NCBI RefSeq assembly: GCF_040187885.1
Contig: NZ_JBDPLH010000003.1
Location: 310,001-374,000, forward strand
DNA length: 64,000 nucleotides
From: Roseateles_E cavernae
GTDB taxonomy: Bacteria > Pseudomonadota > Gammaproteobacteria > Burkholderiales > Burkholderiaceae_C
Reading direction: 5' to 3'
Below, one piece after another: positions 49,347 to 58,395 of the stretch. The notes under the pieces are model-generated. The model did no database searches and had not been told where the DNA came from. It was given only the letters and a program-made list of their open reading frames with translations. A program made the translations under genes and the position numbers. Within the stretch, counting starts at the first letter, position 1. The number at the start of each line of letters is the position of its first letter.

Positions 49347-49785
49347 TCATGGGGTCCGGCGTCCTGGCGCGGCGTGTCGGCAGTCCGCGACCGGCAGCCC
49401 GTGGAGCCTGAAGATCTCGGCGATGCGGCCCCGATGGCACAGGGCGCGGATCGCATCGCCGAAGACCTGCGCCTGCGTGCCGCTGATTCTTGTCGGGACG
49501 AAGGCGTAGGCGTAGACCAGGTTCTTGACCTCGCCCACCGGCCGCAGCGGAGCCAAGCCTGCCGTGGCGCTCAGCGCTTGTGCCGCCGTCTCATTGACCA
49601 GGGCGAGATTCGGCGCAGGCCGCATGCAGCAGCTCGACCAGGGGGCCGGCGGGGCGGCCGTCGAGACCGGGGTAGGCGTAAGGCGCAAAAGGCATGGTGA
49701 CGAAATGCAAGGGTGCGGCCAGGCCTGGCGCCGCAAAGGCACGACCCGCCGCCGCCCCATATGCGAAACGCAGCGCCTGATTCAT
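49347..49785 (-). pseudogene. Decayed periplasmic solute-binding protein (SBP_bac_3-like)
   Basis: An N-terminal fragment (49785 downward: MNQALRFAYGAAAG..., then LHFVTMPFAPYAYPGLDGRP and GPLVELLHAACAE) resembles the start of extracellular amino-acid-binding proteins. Near 49610 the homology jumps to another frame (NLALVNETAAQAL..., NLVYAYAFVPTR, AIRALCHRGRIAEIFRLHGL), which resembles their C-terminal lobe. Together they cover about 140 residues instead of about 250, so the central part is deleted and the frame is shifted. The product cannot be functional. I see no permease or ATPase gene beside it. Confidence 0.7.
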
Positions 49786-49821
49786 TGCAGCAGCCCCCCG
49801 GGCAATAAGAAAGTCAGGTCC

Positions 49822-50847
49822 TCAGGCCGCGCTGTCTGCGGCCGGCAGTACGGCAGCAGAGGCGACAAGAGCCTGGGCGCTGAGCTCGTGCCAGAAGTCG
49901 GCCGGCACCTTTTCGTTCAGCGCGGCCCGGTCTTCGGCGATGCGGCCCGGCCGGCTGGCACCGGGAATGACCGCAGCCACGGCCGGATGGGCCAGCGCGA
50001 ACTGCAGCCCTGCGGCCTTCATGCTGATGCCGTAGCGGTCGGCGATTGCCTTGATCCGCGCAACCTTGGCGAGGAGCTCCGGCTTGGCCGGGGCGTACTC
50101 GAAATTAGGGCCGCCGACCAGCGCACCCGAGCTGTAGGGCCCACCGACGACGATGCTCAGGTCGCGCGCCATGACCTTGGGCATCACACGCTGCAGCGCG
50201 CGCTCATGGTCCAGCAAGGTGTAGCGGCCGGCCAGCAGGAAGCCGTCCGGGCGCGGGCCTTCCAGATCCAGCAGCAGCTCGATCGGCTCCACCCGGTTGA
50301 CGCCCAGGCCCCAGGCCTTGATCACGCCCTCGTCACGCAGCCGGTCCAGGGTCTTGAAGGCGCCCTGGCGCGCGCTCTCGAACACGCTGAGCCATTCGTC
50401 GCCATAGAAGTCCTGCGCGACATCGTGCACCCAGACGATGTCCAGCCGGTCGGTGCGCAGGCGCTGCAGGCTGTCCGCTATCGAGCGCAGCGTGGCGTCG
50501 GCCGAGTAGTCGTTGACGATCTTGTTCGGACGGCCATGCTTGAACACATCGCCCTTCTCGCCGAGGTCGCGGGTGCCGACATCCTCCACCTCGTCCAGGA
50601 TCAGGCGGCCGACCTTGGTCGCGACGACGTACTCGTCACGCGGCTGGCCGGCCAGGGCCTCGCCCATGCGCAGCTCGGCCAGGCCGGCACCGTAGAAGGG
50701 GGCGTTGTCGAAGAAGCGGATGCCGTCGTGCCAGGCGGCGTCTACCGTGGCTCTGGCCTCGGCCTCGGGGATGTCGCGGAACATATTGCCCAGCGGTGCG
50801 GTACCGAAGCCCAGCTTGCCGGGGAGCAGGTCCTTGATGATGGCCAT
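49822..50847 (-). CDS. Aldo/keto reductase (D-threo-aldose dehydrogenase-like)
   Basis: 341 residues, TIM barrel. LGFGTAPLGNMF, FFDNAPFYGAGLAE with the catalytic Asp/Tyr, KVGRLI with the catalytic Lys, and DIVWVHD with the His give the tetrad. GVNRVEPIELLLDL and IPGASRPGRIAEDRAAL, the cofactor-binding end, follow. The pattern resembles the AKR15/fucose dehydrogenase group; NADP-dependent oxidation or reduction of sugars or aldehydes is inferred. It lies 33 nt after the OYE gene, so the two form an operon. Confidence 0.9.
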   Translation of the reverse strand: MAIIKDLLPGKLGFGTAPLGNMFRDIPEAEARATVDAAWHDGIRFFDNAPFYGAGLAELRMGEALAGQPRDEYVVATKVGRLILDEVEDVGTRDLGEKGDVFKHGRPNKIVNDYSADATLRSIADSLQRLRTDRLDIVWVHDVAQDFYGDEWLSVFESARQGAFKTLDRLRDEGVIKAWGLGVNRVEPIELLLDLEGPRPDGFLLAGRYTLLDHERALQRVMPKVMARDLSIVVGGPYSSGALVGGPNFEYAPAKPELLAKVARIKAIADRYGISMKAAGLQFALAHPAVAAVIPGASRPGRIAEDRAALNEKVPADFWHELSAQALVASAAVLPAADSAA

Positions 50848-50880
50848 GGCTATCTCCTGATTCGTTGAGGACGGGGCGGC

Positions 50881-51978
50881 TCAGGCCGCCTGCTGGGTCG
50901 TGAACTCGGTATAGCCCTCGGCGCCGCCGCCGAAATAGGCCGAGAAGGGGGCGTCGAACAGCGGCGCATTCAGGCGCAGACGGGCCACCAGGTCCGGGTT
51001 GCCGATGAAGGCACGCCCGAAGGCCACCATATCAGCATGGCCCGAGGCCGTGGCCTCCAGCGCGCGCTGGCGGTCGTAGCCGTTGTTGGCGATGTAGGCG
51101 CCGCTGCCGAAGGCCGCGCGCAGGGCCGCGTTGTCGTACCGCTCGCTGCTGCCGTCCTCGCCATGCATCTGGCCCTCGACCACATGCAGGAAGGCCAGGC
51201 CCCGTGCGCCGAGCTGGCGGGCCAGATAGGCATGGGTCTGCATCGGCGTGCTGTCCAGCGGCGTGTCGCCGATGGCGGTGGACAGCGGGGACAGGCGCAG
51301 GCCCACGCGGCCGGAGCCCCAGACGCCGGCCACGGCGTCCACCACCTCGAGGATCAGCCGGGCACGGTTCTCGATCGAGCCGCCGTACCGATCGCTGCGC
51401 CGGTTGGTGCTGTCGCGCAGGAACTGCTCCAGCAGATAGCCGTTGGCCGCATGCACCTCGACGCCGTCGAAGCCGGCGGCCTTGGCGCGGATCGCGGCCT
51501 GGCGGTAGTCCTCGACGATGCCGGCGATCTCATGGGTTTCCAGCGCACGCGGCATCGACGGCGGCTCGAAGCCCTGCTCCGTGAAGACGCTGCCGCCGGC
51601 CTGCAAGGCGCTGGGCGCGACCGGTGCGGCGCCGCCTTCCTGCAGGCTCACATGCGACATGCGACCGACATGCCAGAGCTGCATCACGATCCTGCCGTCG
51701 GCGGCATGGACGGCATCGGTGACCTGCTTCCAGGCCGCCACCTGGTCGTCGCTGTAGATGCCGGGCGTGTAGGCATAGCCGCGGCCCTGGGGCGAGATAT
51801 TGGTGGCTTCGGTGATCAGCAGGCCGGCCGAGGCGCGCTGGCGGTAGTACTCGACGGCCAGCGGCGAGGGCAGGCCGTCCATGCCGGCGCGCGAGCGGGT
51901 CAGCGGAGCCATCGCGATGCGGTTCTTGACCTCGATGGCGCCGAGGCGGGCGGGAGAGAAGAGGGCTTCGGAAGACAT
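50881..51978 (-). CDS. Old Yellow Enzyme-family alkene reductase
   Basis: 365 residues. The ATG at 51978 has AAGGAAT 8 nt upstream. FMN-binding TIM barrel: LFSPARLGAIEVKNRIAMAPLTRSRA at the start, QLWHVGRMSH, VHAANGYLLEQFLRDSTNRR with the His-Ala-Asn substrate motif, RYGGSIENRARL and the terminal VAFGRAFIGNPDL. The family reduces activated C=C bonds of enals, enones, maleimides or nitro compounds with NAD(P)H. It is divergent from a LysR-type regulator, probably its controller. Confidence 0.94.
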   Translation of the reverse strand: MSSEALFSPARLGAIEVKNRIAMAPLTRSRAGMDGLPSPLAVEYYRQRASAGLLITEATNISPQGRGYAYTPGIYSDDQVAAWKQVTDAVHAADGRIVMQLWHVGRMSHVSLQEGGAAPVAPSALQAGGSVFTEQGFEPPSMPRALETHEIAGIVEDYRQAAIRAKAAGFDGVEVHAANGYLLEQFLRDSTNRRSDRYGGSIENRARLILEVVDAVAGVWGSGRVGLRLSPLSTAIGDTPLDSTPMQTHAYLARQLGARGLAFLHVVEGQMHGEDGSSERYDNAALRAAFGSGAYIANNGYDRQRALEATASGHADMVAFGRAFIGNPDLVARLRLNAPLFDAPFSAYFGGGAEGYTEFTTQQAA

Positions 51979-52053
51979 GGGGATTCCTTTCGGGATGTGC
52001 GGAGAGCAAAGAGATTGCGTTCGGGTCAGGCAGAGTTTGGGTGCGGCGCATGT

Positions 52054-52077
52054 ATTCATCAAATTTATTGGTTGAAT
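52054..52077. promoter_or_regulatory. LysR-type operator in the divergent OYE/lysR intergenic region
   Basis: A 24-bp interrupted dyad, ATTCATCAAATT / TATTGGTTGAAT, in which 9 of 12 positions are symmetric. It sits in the AT-rich stretch of the 128-bp gap. A GACAAT hexamer (52093-52098) may be the -10 of the regulator gene, 8 nt before its GTG. Confidence 0.55.
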
Positions 52078-52106
52078 TTCAGATATGTCTCTGACAATAT
52101 GACTGG

Positions 52107-53012
52107 GTGCGCTACGACCTGAACCTGCTGCCCGTTTTCCTGGCCTTGATGGAGGAGCGCAGCGTGACGCGCGCGGCCGAGCGGCTGGGCATCACCCAGC
52201 CGGCGCTGTCGAACGCGCTGACGCGGCTGCGTGCGCTGCTGCTGGATCCGCTCTTCACCCGCGAGCGCTATGGCATGCAGCCGACACCCAAGGCCCTGGA
52301 GCTGGCGCCGGTGATCGCGGCCGCGCTGGTGAACCTGGACGTGGTGATCCTGGGCCAGCAGGAGTTCGACCCGGCGAAGGCGAAGCTGCTGCTGACGATC
52401 GCACCCAATAGCTATGTCGAGTTCGTGCTCGTTCCGGCCATCGTGGCGCGGCTGCGCGAGCGGGCGCCGGGTATCAGCCTGCGGCTCACGCCTTACGGCG
52501 CGGATCTGGCCGAGACCGGCGTGATCTCCGGTTCAACAGCCCTGGTGCTGGGGCGCATCACCGATCCGCCGGACAACCTGGTTGTGCAGCAGCTGATGGA
52601 CGACGGCCTGTCCTGCATCGTGCGCGCCGACCATCCGCAGGTCGATCAGAAGATCTCGCGCAAGCAGTATGAGCAGCTCAGGCATGTGAACATGCTGCCG
52701 CCCGGGCGTTTGCGCGTGGGCCTGTTCCAGGCGCTGGAGCGCCAGGGGCTCAGGCGCGAGGTCGCGGTGTCGGTGACGCATTTCCTGGCCATCCCGGAAG
52801 TGATCGCCGTGACCGACTATTGCGCCACGCTGCCGAATCTGATCTGCCGCCGTCTGGTCCATGACGCTCGACTGAAGATACTGCCGACGCCGGCCGATCT
52901 CGGCCGCTTCCCGGTGCAGATGGCCTGGCATGTGCGCTACCGCCAGGACGCGGCGCACCGCTGGTTGCGTGCGCTGATCGCCGAGGTGGCGAGCGAGGTC
53001 GGCGCCGCCTGA
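52107..53012 (+). CDS. LysR-family transcriptional regulator
   Basis: 301 residues. The GTG at 52107 gives the standard start RYDLNLLPVFLALMEE. The winged-helix motif is SVTRAAERLGITQPALSNALTRLR, followed by the usual linker helix. The C-terminal effector-binding domain (about residues 90-295) has LTIAPNSYVEFVLVP. It is transcribed divergently from the OYE/aldo-keto reductase pair, the classical arrangement for a regulator responding to a substrate of these enzymes. Effector unknown. Confidence 0.92.
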   Translation: MRYDLNLLPVFLALMEERSVTRAAERLGITQPALSNALTRLRALLLDPLFTRERYGMQPTPKALELAPVIAAALVNLDVVILGQQEFDPAKAKLLLTIAPNSYVEFVLVPAIVARLRERAPGISLRLTPYGADLAETGVISGSTALVLGRITDPPDNLVVQQLMDDGLSCIVRADHPQVDQKISRKQYEQLRHVNMLPPGRLRVGLFQALERQGLRREVAVSVTHFLAIPEVIAVTDYCATLPNLICRRLVHDARLKILPTPADLGRFPVQMAWHVRYRQDAAHRWLRALIAEVASEVGAA

Positions 53013-53023
53013 GGTCTGTTTTC

Positions 53024-53287
53024 TCAGTCTTCGGGCAGGCTGCCTGGCGACAGCTTCGTCGCCAGACCATAGAGCGCCAGCAGCCCCATCACATGGCCGA
53101 TCGCGACGCCCGGCTCACCGGCTTCGATGCGCGCGATGGTCTGCACATGGACACCCAGCCGGGCGGCTGCAGCCGCCTGGCCCTCGCCCGCCTCCAGGCG
53201 AGCCTGCTTGGCGGCGGCGCCGATGTCCTTGATCGCCTGGAGCGCGTCGCTGTCGATGTCGGCGGAGATTCGTTTGCCTTGGGCCAT
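53024..53287 (-). CDS. Small XRE-family helix-turn-helix protein
   Basis: 87 residues. The HTH reads AKQARLEAGEGQAAAAARLGVHVQTIARIEAG, quoted here only by its ends (ARLEAGEG and HVQTIARIEAG), within about residues 27-60. It resembles HipB-like antitoxins, but no hipA or other toxin gene is adjacent. Convergent with lysR (11 bp between stops). GACAAT lies exactly 6 nt before the ATG at 53287, with no Shine-Dalgarno, suggesting a leaderless transcript. Confidence 0.8.
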   Translation of the reverse strand: MAQGKRISADIDSDALQAIKDIGAAAKQARLEAGEGQAAAAARLGVHVQTIARIEAGEPGVAIGHVMGLLALYGLATKLSPGSLPED

Positions 53288-53301
53288 GGGGGGATTGTCG
53301 A

Positions 53302-55098
53302 TCAGCTCTGCCCGGTTCCCGCATCCAGCGCCTGCAGCTGCACCAGCCGCTGGTAGATGCCGCCCTCGTGGCGCATCAGCTGCTCGTGCGTGCCGCGCTC
53401 GGCCAGGTGGCCGTGGTTCAGCACGATGATCTGGTCGGCCTCGCGGATGGTGGACAGGCGGTGCGCGATCGCCACCACGGTGACCTGGCCGCGCAGCGCT
53501 TCCAGGGCCTCGCTGATGACGCGCTCGGTGGCGCTGTCGATGTTCGACGTGGCTTCGTCGAGGAACAGGATGCGCGGTGCGCCGGCCAGCGCGCGGGCCA
53601 TCGCGATCAGCTGCTTCTGCCCGGTGGAGACGCGGGCGCCGCCCTCGCCCAGCAGGGTGTCATAGCCCTGCGGCAGGGCGGCCAGGAACGCGTCGATGCG
53701 GGCGGCCTTGGCGGCGGCGATCAGCTGCTCCTCGCTGATCTTGCGGCCCATCGCGATGTTCTCGCGCGCGCTGGCGGCCATCAGATAGGGCTCCTGCGGC
53801 ACCAGGCCGACGGCGGCGCGGAAGGCCTCGTCCGGCAGGCTGGCCAGGCTCAGCCCGTCTATCGCGATGCGGCCGCTCTGGGCCGTGTAGAAGCGCAGCA
53901 GCAATGACAGCAGCGTGGACTTGCCGCTGCCGGTGTGGCCGACGATGCCGACGAAGCTGCCGGCCGGGAAGTCCAGGCTCAGGTCGTGCAGCACCGGATG
54001 CGCCGGGTCATAGCCGAAGCTCAGGTCATCGATGCGGATATGGCCGCGCGCGATCTGCAGGCCGGCCTGGGTCTGCGGCACCGGCTGCATCTCCTGCAGC
54101 AGGGTGCGCACCCGCGCGGCCGCCACCATCGACTGCTGCAGCTGGCCGAACTGCATCGTGATCTGGATCAGCGGCTCGACCACGCGGGCGATATACGCCA
54201 GGAAGGCGTAGAGCAGGCCCACCTCCAGCGCACCCTGGCCCAAGGACACCTGGCGCTGGCCGAAGCCATAGATCAGGGTCACGATCAGCAGCACGTTCAG
54301 CAGGTCCAGCGCCGGGCGCAGCAGCCAGGCATTGGCGCGCAGCTCGTCCATGCGGGCGCCGAACTGGCGGCCGTTGGTGTCGGCAAAGCGCTCGGCGAAG
54401 CGCGGCGCGGCGCCGCTGGCCTGCAGCACCGCCATGCCGGCCATGCTCTCGGCCATATGGGCGTTGATCTCGCTGCGCAGCTGGCGCGAGCGCGCCACCG
54501 CGCTGCTGGACAGGCGCTGGTACAGCGTGATGATGATCAGCATGGCCGGCACCAGCATCGCAACGATCAGCATCAGCCGCCAGTCCAGCCAGGCCATCGC
54601 GATCATCGAGCCGATCACGACGATGCTGGAGTCCAGCATCACATAGAGCACCTGGCGGTAGAGCTGGTTGACGGCCTCGCTGTCATTGGTGACGCGGCTG
54701 ACCAGCTGGCCGGTGATGGCCTTGTCGAAAAAGGCCATGGGCAGGGCCAGCACATGGGCATAGACCCGCTCGCGCAGCCGCATCACCGAGCGCCGCGCCA
54801 CGCCGGCCATGCGGGTCAGCTGGGCATAGCGTATCCAGCTGGCGGCCCAGCCGCTCAAGAGCAGCGCCGCCAGCAGGCCGGCCATGGCCATCACATCGAA
54901 CTGGCGCGGCAGCAGATAGTGGTCGATGAAGTACTTGCCGATGATGGGGCCCAGCGCTTCGAGCCCGGCCGCGATCACCAGCCAGACGAGCCCGCGCAGC
55001 AGGGTGGGGCGCTCGCCCTCGGCCGACTCCAGCAGCAGGCCCACCGAGGCCCAGGGCTTGGCTTCCTTGCTGTCTTCTTCTTTGACTTCAGGCGGCAT
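53302..55098 (-). CDS. ABC exporter half-transporter with complete catalytic site (MdlB-like)
   Basis: 598 residues: an N-terminal six-helix type IV exporter domain (about 30-330) fused to an ATPase. Walker A is GIVGHTGSGKST, the Q-loop is VGLVPQEPYL, the signature is the variant VSTGQKQL, Walker B is RILFLDEATSNID with the catalytic Glu, and the switch is IAHRLST. It overlaps its partner gene by 11 nt. With that partner it should form a heterodimeric exporter; the substrate (drug, lipid or peptide) is not determined by sequence. Confidence 0.92.
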   Translation of the reverse strand: MPPEVKEEDSKEAKPWASVGLLLESAEGERPTLLRGLVWLVIAAGLEALGPIIGKYFIDHYLLPRQFDVMAMAGLLAALLLSGWAASWIRYAQLTRMAGVARRSVMRLRERVYAHVLALPMAFFDKAITGQLVSRVTNDSEAVNQLYRQVLYVMLDSSIVVIGSMIAMAWLDWRLMLIVAMLVPAMLIIITLYQRLSSSAVARSRQLRSEINAHMAESMAGMAVLQASGAAPRFAERFADTNGRQFGARMDELRANAWLLRPALDLLNVLLIVTLIYGFGQRQVSLGQGALEVGLLYAFLAYIARVVEPLIQITMQFGQLQQSMVAAARVRTLLQEMQPVPQTQAGLQIARGHIRIDDLSFGYDPAHPVLHDLSLDFPAGSFVGIVGHTGSGKSTLLSLLLRFYTAQSGRIAIDGLSLASLPDEAFRAAVGLVPQEPYLMAASARENIAMGRKISEEQLIAAAKAARIDAFLAALPQGYDTLLGEGGARVSTGQKQLIAMARALAGAPRILFLDEATSNIDSATERVISEALEALRGQVTVVAIAHRLSTIREADQIIVLNHGHLAERGTHEQLMRHEGGIYQRLVQLQALDAGTGQS

Positions 55099-56848
55099 CG
55101 AGGCTGGCCTCCAGTTGTTGGTAGCGCCATTGCGTCGCGTACCAGCCCTCCAGCGCCAGCAGCTCCGCGTGGCTGCCCTGCTCGGTGATGCGTCCCTTAC
55201 GCAGCACGGCGATCTGATCGGCCTCCATCACCGCGCTGAGCCGGTGGCTGACGATGATCACGCAGCGCTCCGGGCGCTGCTCCCGCAGCTCGCGCAAATG
55301 ATCGAGGATCTGCGTCTCGGTGCCGGTGTCGACCGCCGACAGCGCATCGTCCAGCAGCAGGATGGGCGCGTCGCTGAGCAGGGCGCGGGCGATCGCGACG
55401 CGCTGGCGCTGGCCGCCGGACAGGGTCACGCCGCGCTCGCCGACCAGGGTGTCATAGCCCTGCGGCAGGCGCTGGATATCGCCGTGCACGGCGGCCAGCT
55501 CGGCGGCCTGCTCGATCTGCTCGCGGCTCGCGCCGGGCTTGGCCAGCGCGATGTTCTCGGCAATCGAGGCCGAGAACAGGAAAGGCTCCTGCGGCACCCA
55601 GGCGATGGACCGGCGCAGCGCGGCCAGCGCTATCTCGGGCAAGACCTGGCCCCCGATGCACACCCGGCCGCTGCCGGGCTCGAACTGGCGCAGCAGCAGG
55701 CGCAGCAGCGTGGACTTGCCGGCTCCGGTCGGGCCGACCAGACCCAGGGTCTGGCCGGGCTTCAGGCGCAGGCTGACCGCCTCCAGCGCCAGGCGTGGGT
55801 TGGCCTCCTCGCTGGGGTAGGCGAAGGACAGCTGCTTGAAAGCGATCTCGGCGTTTGTCGGCAGCCGCGCCTGACCCTCGTCGGCCAGCGTCAGCGGCGC
55901 CTCCAGCACCGGTGCCAGCCGGTTCCAGGCGGCGCGGCCGCGCTCCAGCAGGGACAGCACCCAGCCGGCCGCGAACATCGGCCAGATCAGCTGGCCCAGA
56001 TACATCGTGAACGAGGTCAGCTGGCCGATGCTCAGCTCCTGGCGCGCCACCAGAGCGCCGCCCAGGCCCAGCGCGATCGCCATCGCGGCGGTCAAGGTCA
56101 TGCCCACGGCCGGCTCGTAGGCGGCCTCCCAGCGCTGGGCCTGGTAGCTGGCCTCGCCGGCGCTGTCGGCCAGCGCGGCGAACTGGCCCGCATTGCGCCG
56201 GGTCAGGCCCAGCGCGCGCAGCGTGCGCACGCTGGCCAGACCCTCCTGGACATGCTGGTTCAGCAGCGAGAAGCGGTCCAGCGAGGATTTCCAGGCATGG
56301 TGGACATGGTCGGAAATGCGCCAGAAGGCCAGCGCCATCAGCGGGAAGGGCAAGAGGGCCGCCAGGCCCAGGCGCCAGTCGACGCCCAAGGTCATCATGG
56401 CCAGCACCAGGATCAGGGTCAGCGAGCCGTCGAAGGCCGCCAGCAAGGCCTCGCCGGCGGCCATCTCGACCGCGTCGATGTCATTGGTCGCCAGCGCCAT
56501 CAGATCGCCGGTGCGCTTGGCCTGGAAGAACACCGGGCCTTGCAGGGTCAGGCGCTCGTAAAGCCGGGTGCGCAGCTCGCGGCCGAGCTGGTAGGCGGCG
56601 CCGAACAGCGCGATGCGCCAGCCGACCCGGAACAGATAGATCAGCAGGCCCGCCAGCGCCAGCAGGCCCAGCTCGCGCCACAGGCCCTGCTCCAGCAGGC
56701 GGCCGGCCACCATGCCGTCGACCACGGCGCCGACTTGGCGCGGGATCCAGACGGTCAGCACCGCGATGGCCGCCAGCATCAGGGCCGAGGCCAGGTAGGC
56801 GCGCCAGTGCCGGCGCACAAAGCCGGCGATCAGCTGGGTCAGGGTCAT
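55088..56848 (-). CDS. ABC exporter half-transporter with degenerate catalytic site (MdlA-like)
   Basis: 586 residues, same fold as its partner. Walker A is GLVGPTGAGKST, the Q-loop is WVPQEPFLF, the signature is a canonical LSGGQRQRVA, and the switch is VSHRLSA. Walker B reads ILLLDDALSAVD, with Asp in place of the catalytic Glu, as in MdlA/SmdA. In such heterodimers one ATP site is degenerate, which gives asymmetric hydrolysis. It is the first gene of the pair and reads into the second by an 11-nt overlap. Confidence 0.92.
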   Translation of the reverse strand: MTLTQLIAGFVRRHWRAYLASALMLAAIAVLTVWIPRQVGAVVDGMVAGRLLEQGLWRELGLLALAGLLIYLFRVGWRIALFGAAYQLGRELRTRLYERLTLQGPVFFQAKRTGDLMALATNDIDAVEMAAGEALLAAFDGSLTLILVLAMMTLGVDWRLGLAALLPFPLMALAFWRISDHVHHAWKSSLDRFSLLNQHVQEGLASVRTLRALGLTRRNAGQFAALADSAGEASYQAQRWEAAYEPAVGMTLTAAMAIALGLGGALVARQELSIGQLTSFTMYLGQLIWPMFAAGWVLSLLERGRAAWNRLAPVLEAPLTLADEGQARLPTNAEIAFKQLSFAYPSEEANPRLALEAVSLRLKPGQTLGLVGPTGAGKSTLLRLLLRQFEPGSGRVCIGGQVLPEIALAALRRSIAWVPQEPFLFSASIAENIALAKPGASREQIEQAAELAAVHGDIQRLPQGYDTLVGERGVTLSGGQRQRVAIARALLSDAPILLLDDALSAVDTGTETQILDHLRELREQRPERCVIIVSHRLSAVMEADQIAVLRKGRITEQGSHAELLALEGWYATQWRYQQLEASLDAA

Positions 56849-56937
56849 GGGAGCCCGGGGTGTCGAGGAGGCTGGATTGTGCCAACAACGGCCGCCGCCC
56901 GGATGAGCCGAGCGCCGTCCCCGGCGTCAGGTCTTGC

Positions 56938-58395
56938 CTAGGTCGAGGACGGCCTGGCGGCGCTGGACAGCAGCCACAGCCCGGCGAAGGTCAGCGCACC
57001 GTTGATCAGCAGCAGTTCCAGCCCCAGCTCGTAGCTGCCGAACAGCGCGCGCTGCTGGCTGTCCAGCAACCAGCTCAGCAGCGGCGCGGCCACGGCCACC
57101 AGCGGCACCCAGCGGTCGCGCACCGAGCGCCGCGTCAGGATGCCGAAGGCGAACAGGCCCAGCAGCGGCCCATAGGTGTAGCCGGCCAGCTTCAGGATCA
57201 GGCCGATCATGCTGGGGTTGTTGACCCACTTGAACACCATCACCAGCAGCAGGAACAGCGCGGCAAAGCCCAGATGCACGCGCTTGCGCACGGCCAGGCG
57301 CCTGGCCTCGCTCCAGTCGCTGCGGCGCTGCAGGTTCAGGAAGTCGATGCAGAAGCTGGAAGTCAGCGCGGTGATGGCGCCATCGGCGCTGGGGAAGAGC
57401 GCCGAGATCAGCGCGATCACGAAGACCAGCTGCACCCAGGCCGGCAGATGGTTCAGCACGACAGCCGCGAACAGCGCGTCGCCCCGGGCCGCCAGCCCCG
57501 CTTGCGCCGCGAACAGATGCAGCAGGCCGCCGAGGAAGAGGAACAGCAGCACCACGCCCAGCATGATGGTGGCCAACACCATCACATTCTTCTGCGAGTC
57601 GGCCAGGCGCTTGACCGAGATGTTCTTCTGCATCATCTCCTGGTCCATGCCGGTCATCGCGATCGCGATGAAGGCGCCGGCCAGTATCTGCTTGCCGAAG
57701 AAGAAGCGGCTGTTCGGGTCGGTCTCGAAGACGCGCGACAGTCCGCTCGCGTCCATGCTCGCCAGGCTCTGCGCCAGCGACAGGTCCAGGCTCTGCAGCA
57801 GATAGGCCACGCAGACGATCAGGCCGCCTAGCATGCACGAGGTCTGCAAGGTGTCGGTCCAGACAATGGTCTTGACCCCGCCCTCGTAGGTATAGGCCAG
57901 GATCATCAACAGGATCACCAGCGCGGTCAGCCAGAACGGCAGGCCGATGCGCTCAAGAATCGCGTCCTGCAGGATCTTCACCACCAGGTAGAGGCGGGCG
58001 GTGGCGCCCAAGGTGCGCGACAGGATGAAGAAGCCGGCGCCGCTGCGGTAGCTGCGCGGCCCCAGGCGCCGGCCCAGATAGTCGTAGATCGAGGTCAGCT
58101 GCAGCCGGTAGTACAGCGGCAGCAGCACGAAGGCGATCACCGCATAGCCGATGAACTGGCCCAGCACGATCTGGAAGTAGCTGAAGGCGGTGGCGCCCAC
58201 GGCGCCCGGCACGCTGATGAAGGTCACTCCCGACAGTGAGGTGCCGACCATGCCGAAGGCCACCAGCATCCAGTTGCTGTTGCGGTTGCCGATGAAAAAA
58301 CTCTGGTTGTCGGCACGCCGCGAGCTCCACCAGGCCACGCCCAGCAGCAGCGCGAAATAGGCCAGCACAAAGAAAAGCAGGATCAGCGGCGACAT
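56938..58395 (-). CDS. Sodium:solute symporter family transporter
   Basis: 485 residues with about 13 hydrophobic helices. The N-terminal WWSSRRADNQSFFIGNRNSNW and VGTSLSGVTFISVPGA match the LeuT-fold SSS family, as does LQLTSIYDYLGRRLGPRSY. Sodium-driven import of a sugar, amino acid or organic acid is inferred from the family. Nothing in the neighbourhood fixes the substrate. It is divergent from the extracellular nuclease gene. Confidence 0.88.
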   Translation of the reverse strand: MSPLILLFFVLAYFALLLGVAWWSSRRADNQSFFIGNRNSNWMLVAFGMVGTSLSGVTFISVPGAVGATAFSYFQIVLGQFIGYAVIAFVLLPLYYRLQLTSIYDYLGRRLGPRSYRSGAGFFILSRTLGATARLYLVVKILQDAILERIGLPFWLTALVILLMILAYTYEGGVKTIVWTDTLQTSCMLGGLIVCVAYLLQSLDLSLAQSLASMDASGLSRVFETDPNSRFFFGKQILAGAFIAIAMTGMDQEMMQKNISVKRLADSQKNVMVLATIMLGVVLLFLFLGGLLHLFAAQAGLAARGDALFAAVVLNHLPAWVQLVFVIALISALFPSADGAITALTSSFCIDFLNLQRRSDWSEARRLAVRKRVHLGFAALFLLLVMVFKWVNNPSMIGLILKLAGYTYGPLLGLFAFGILTRRSVRDRWVPLVAVAAPLLSWLLDSQQRALFGSYELGLELLLINGALTFAGLWLLSSAARPSST

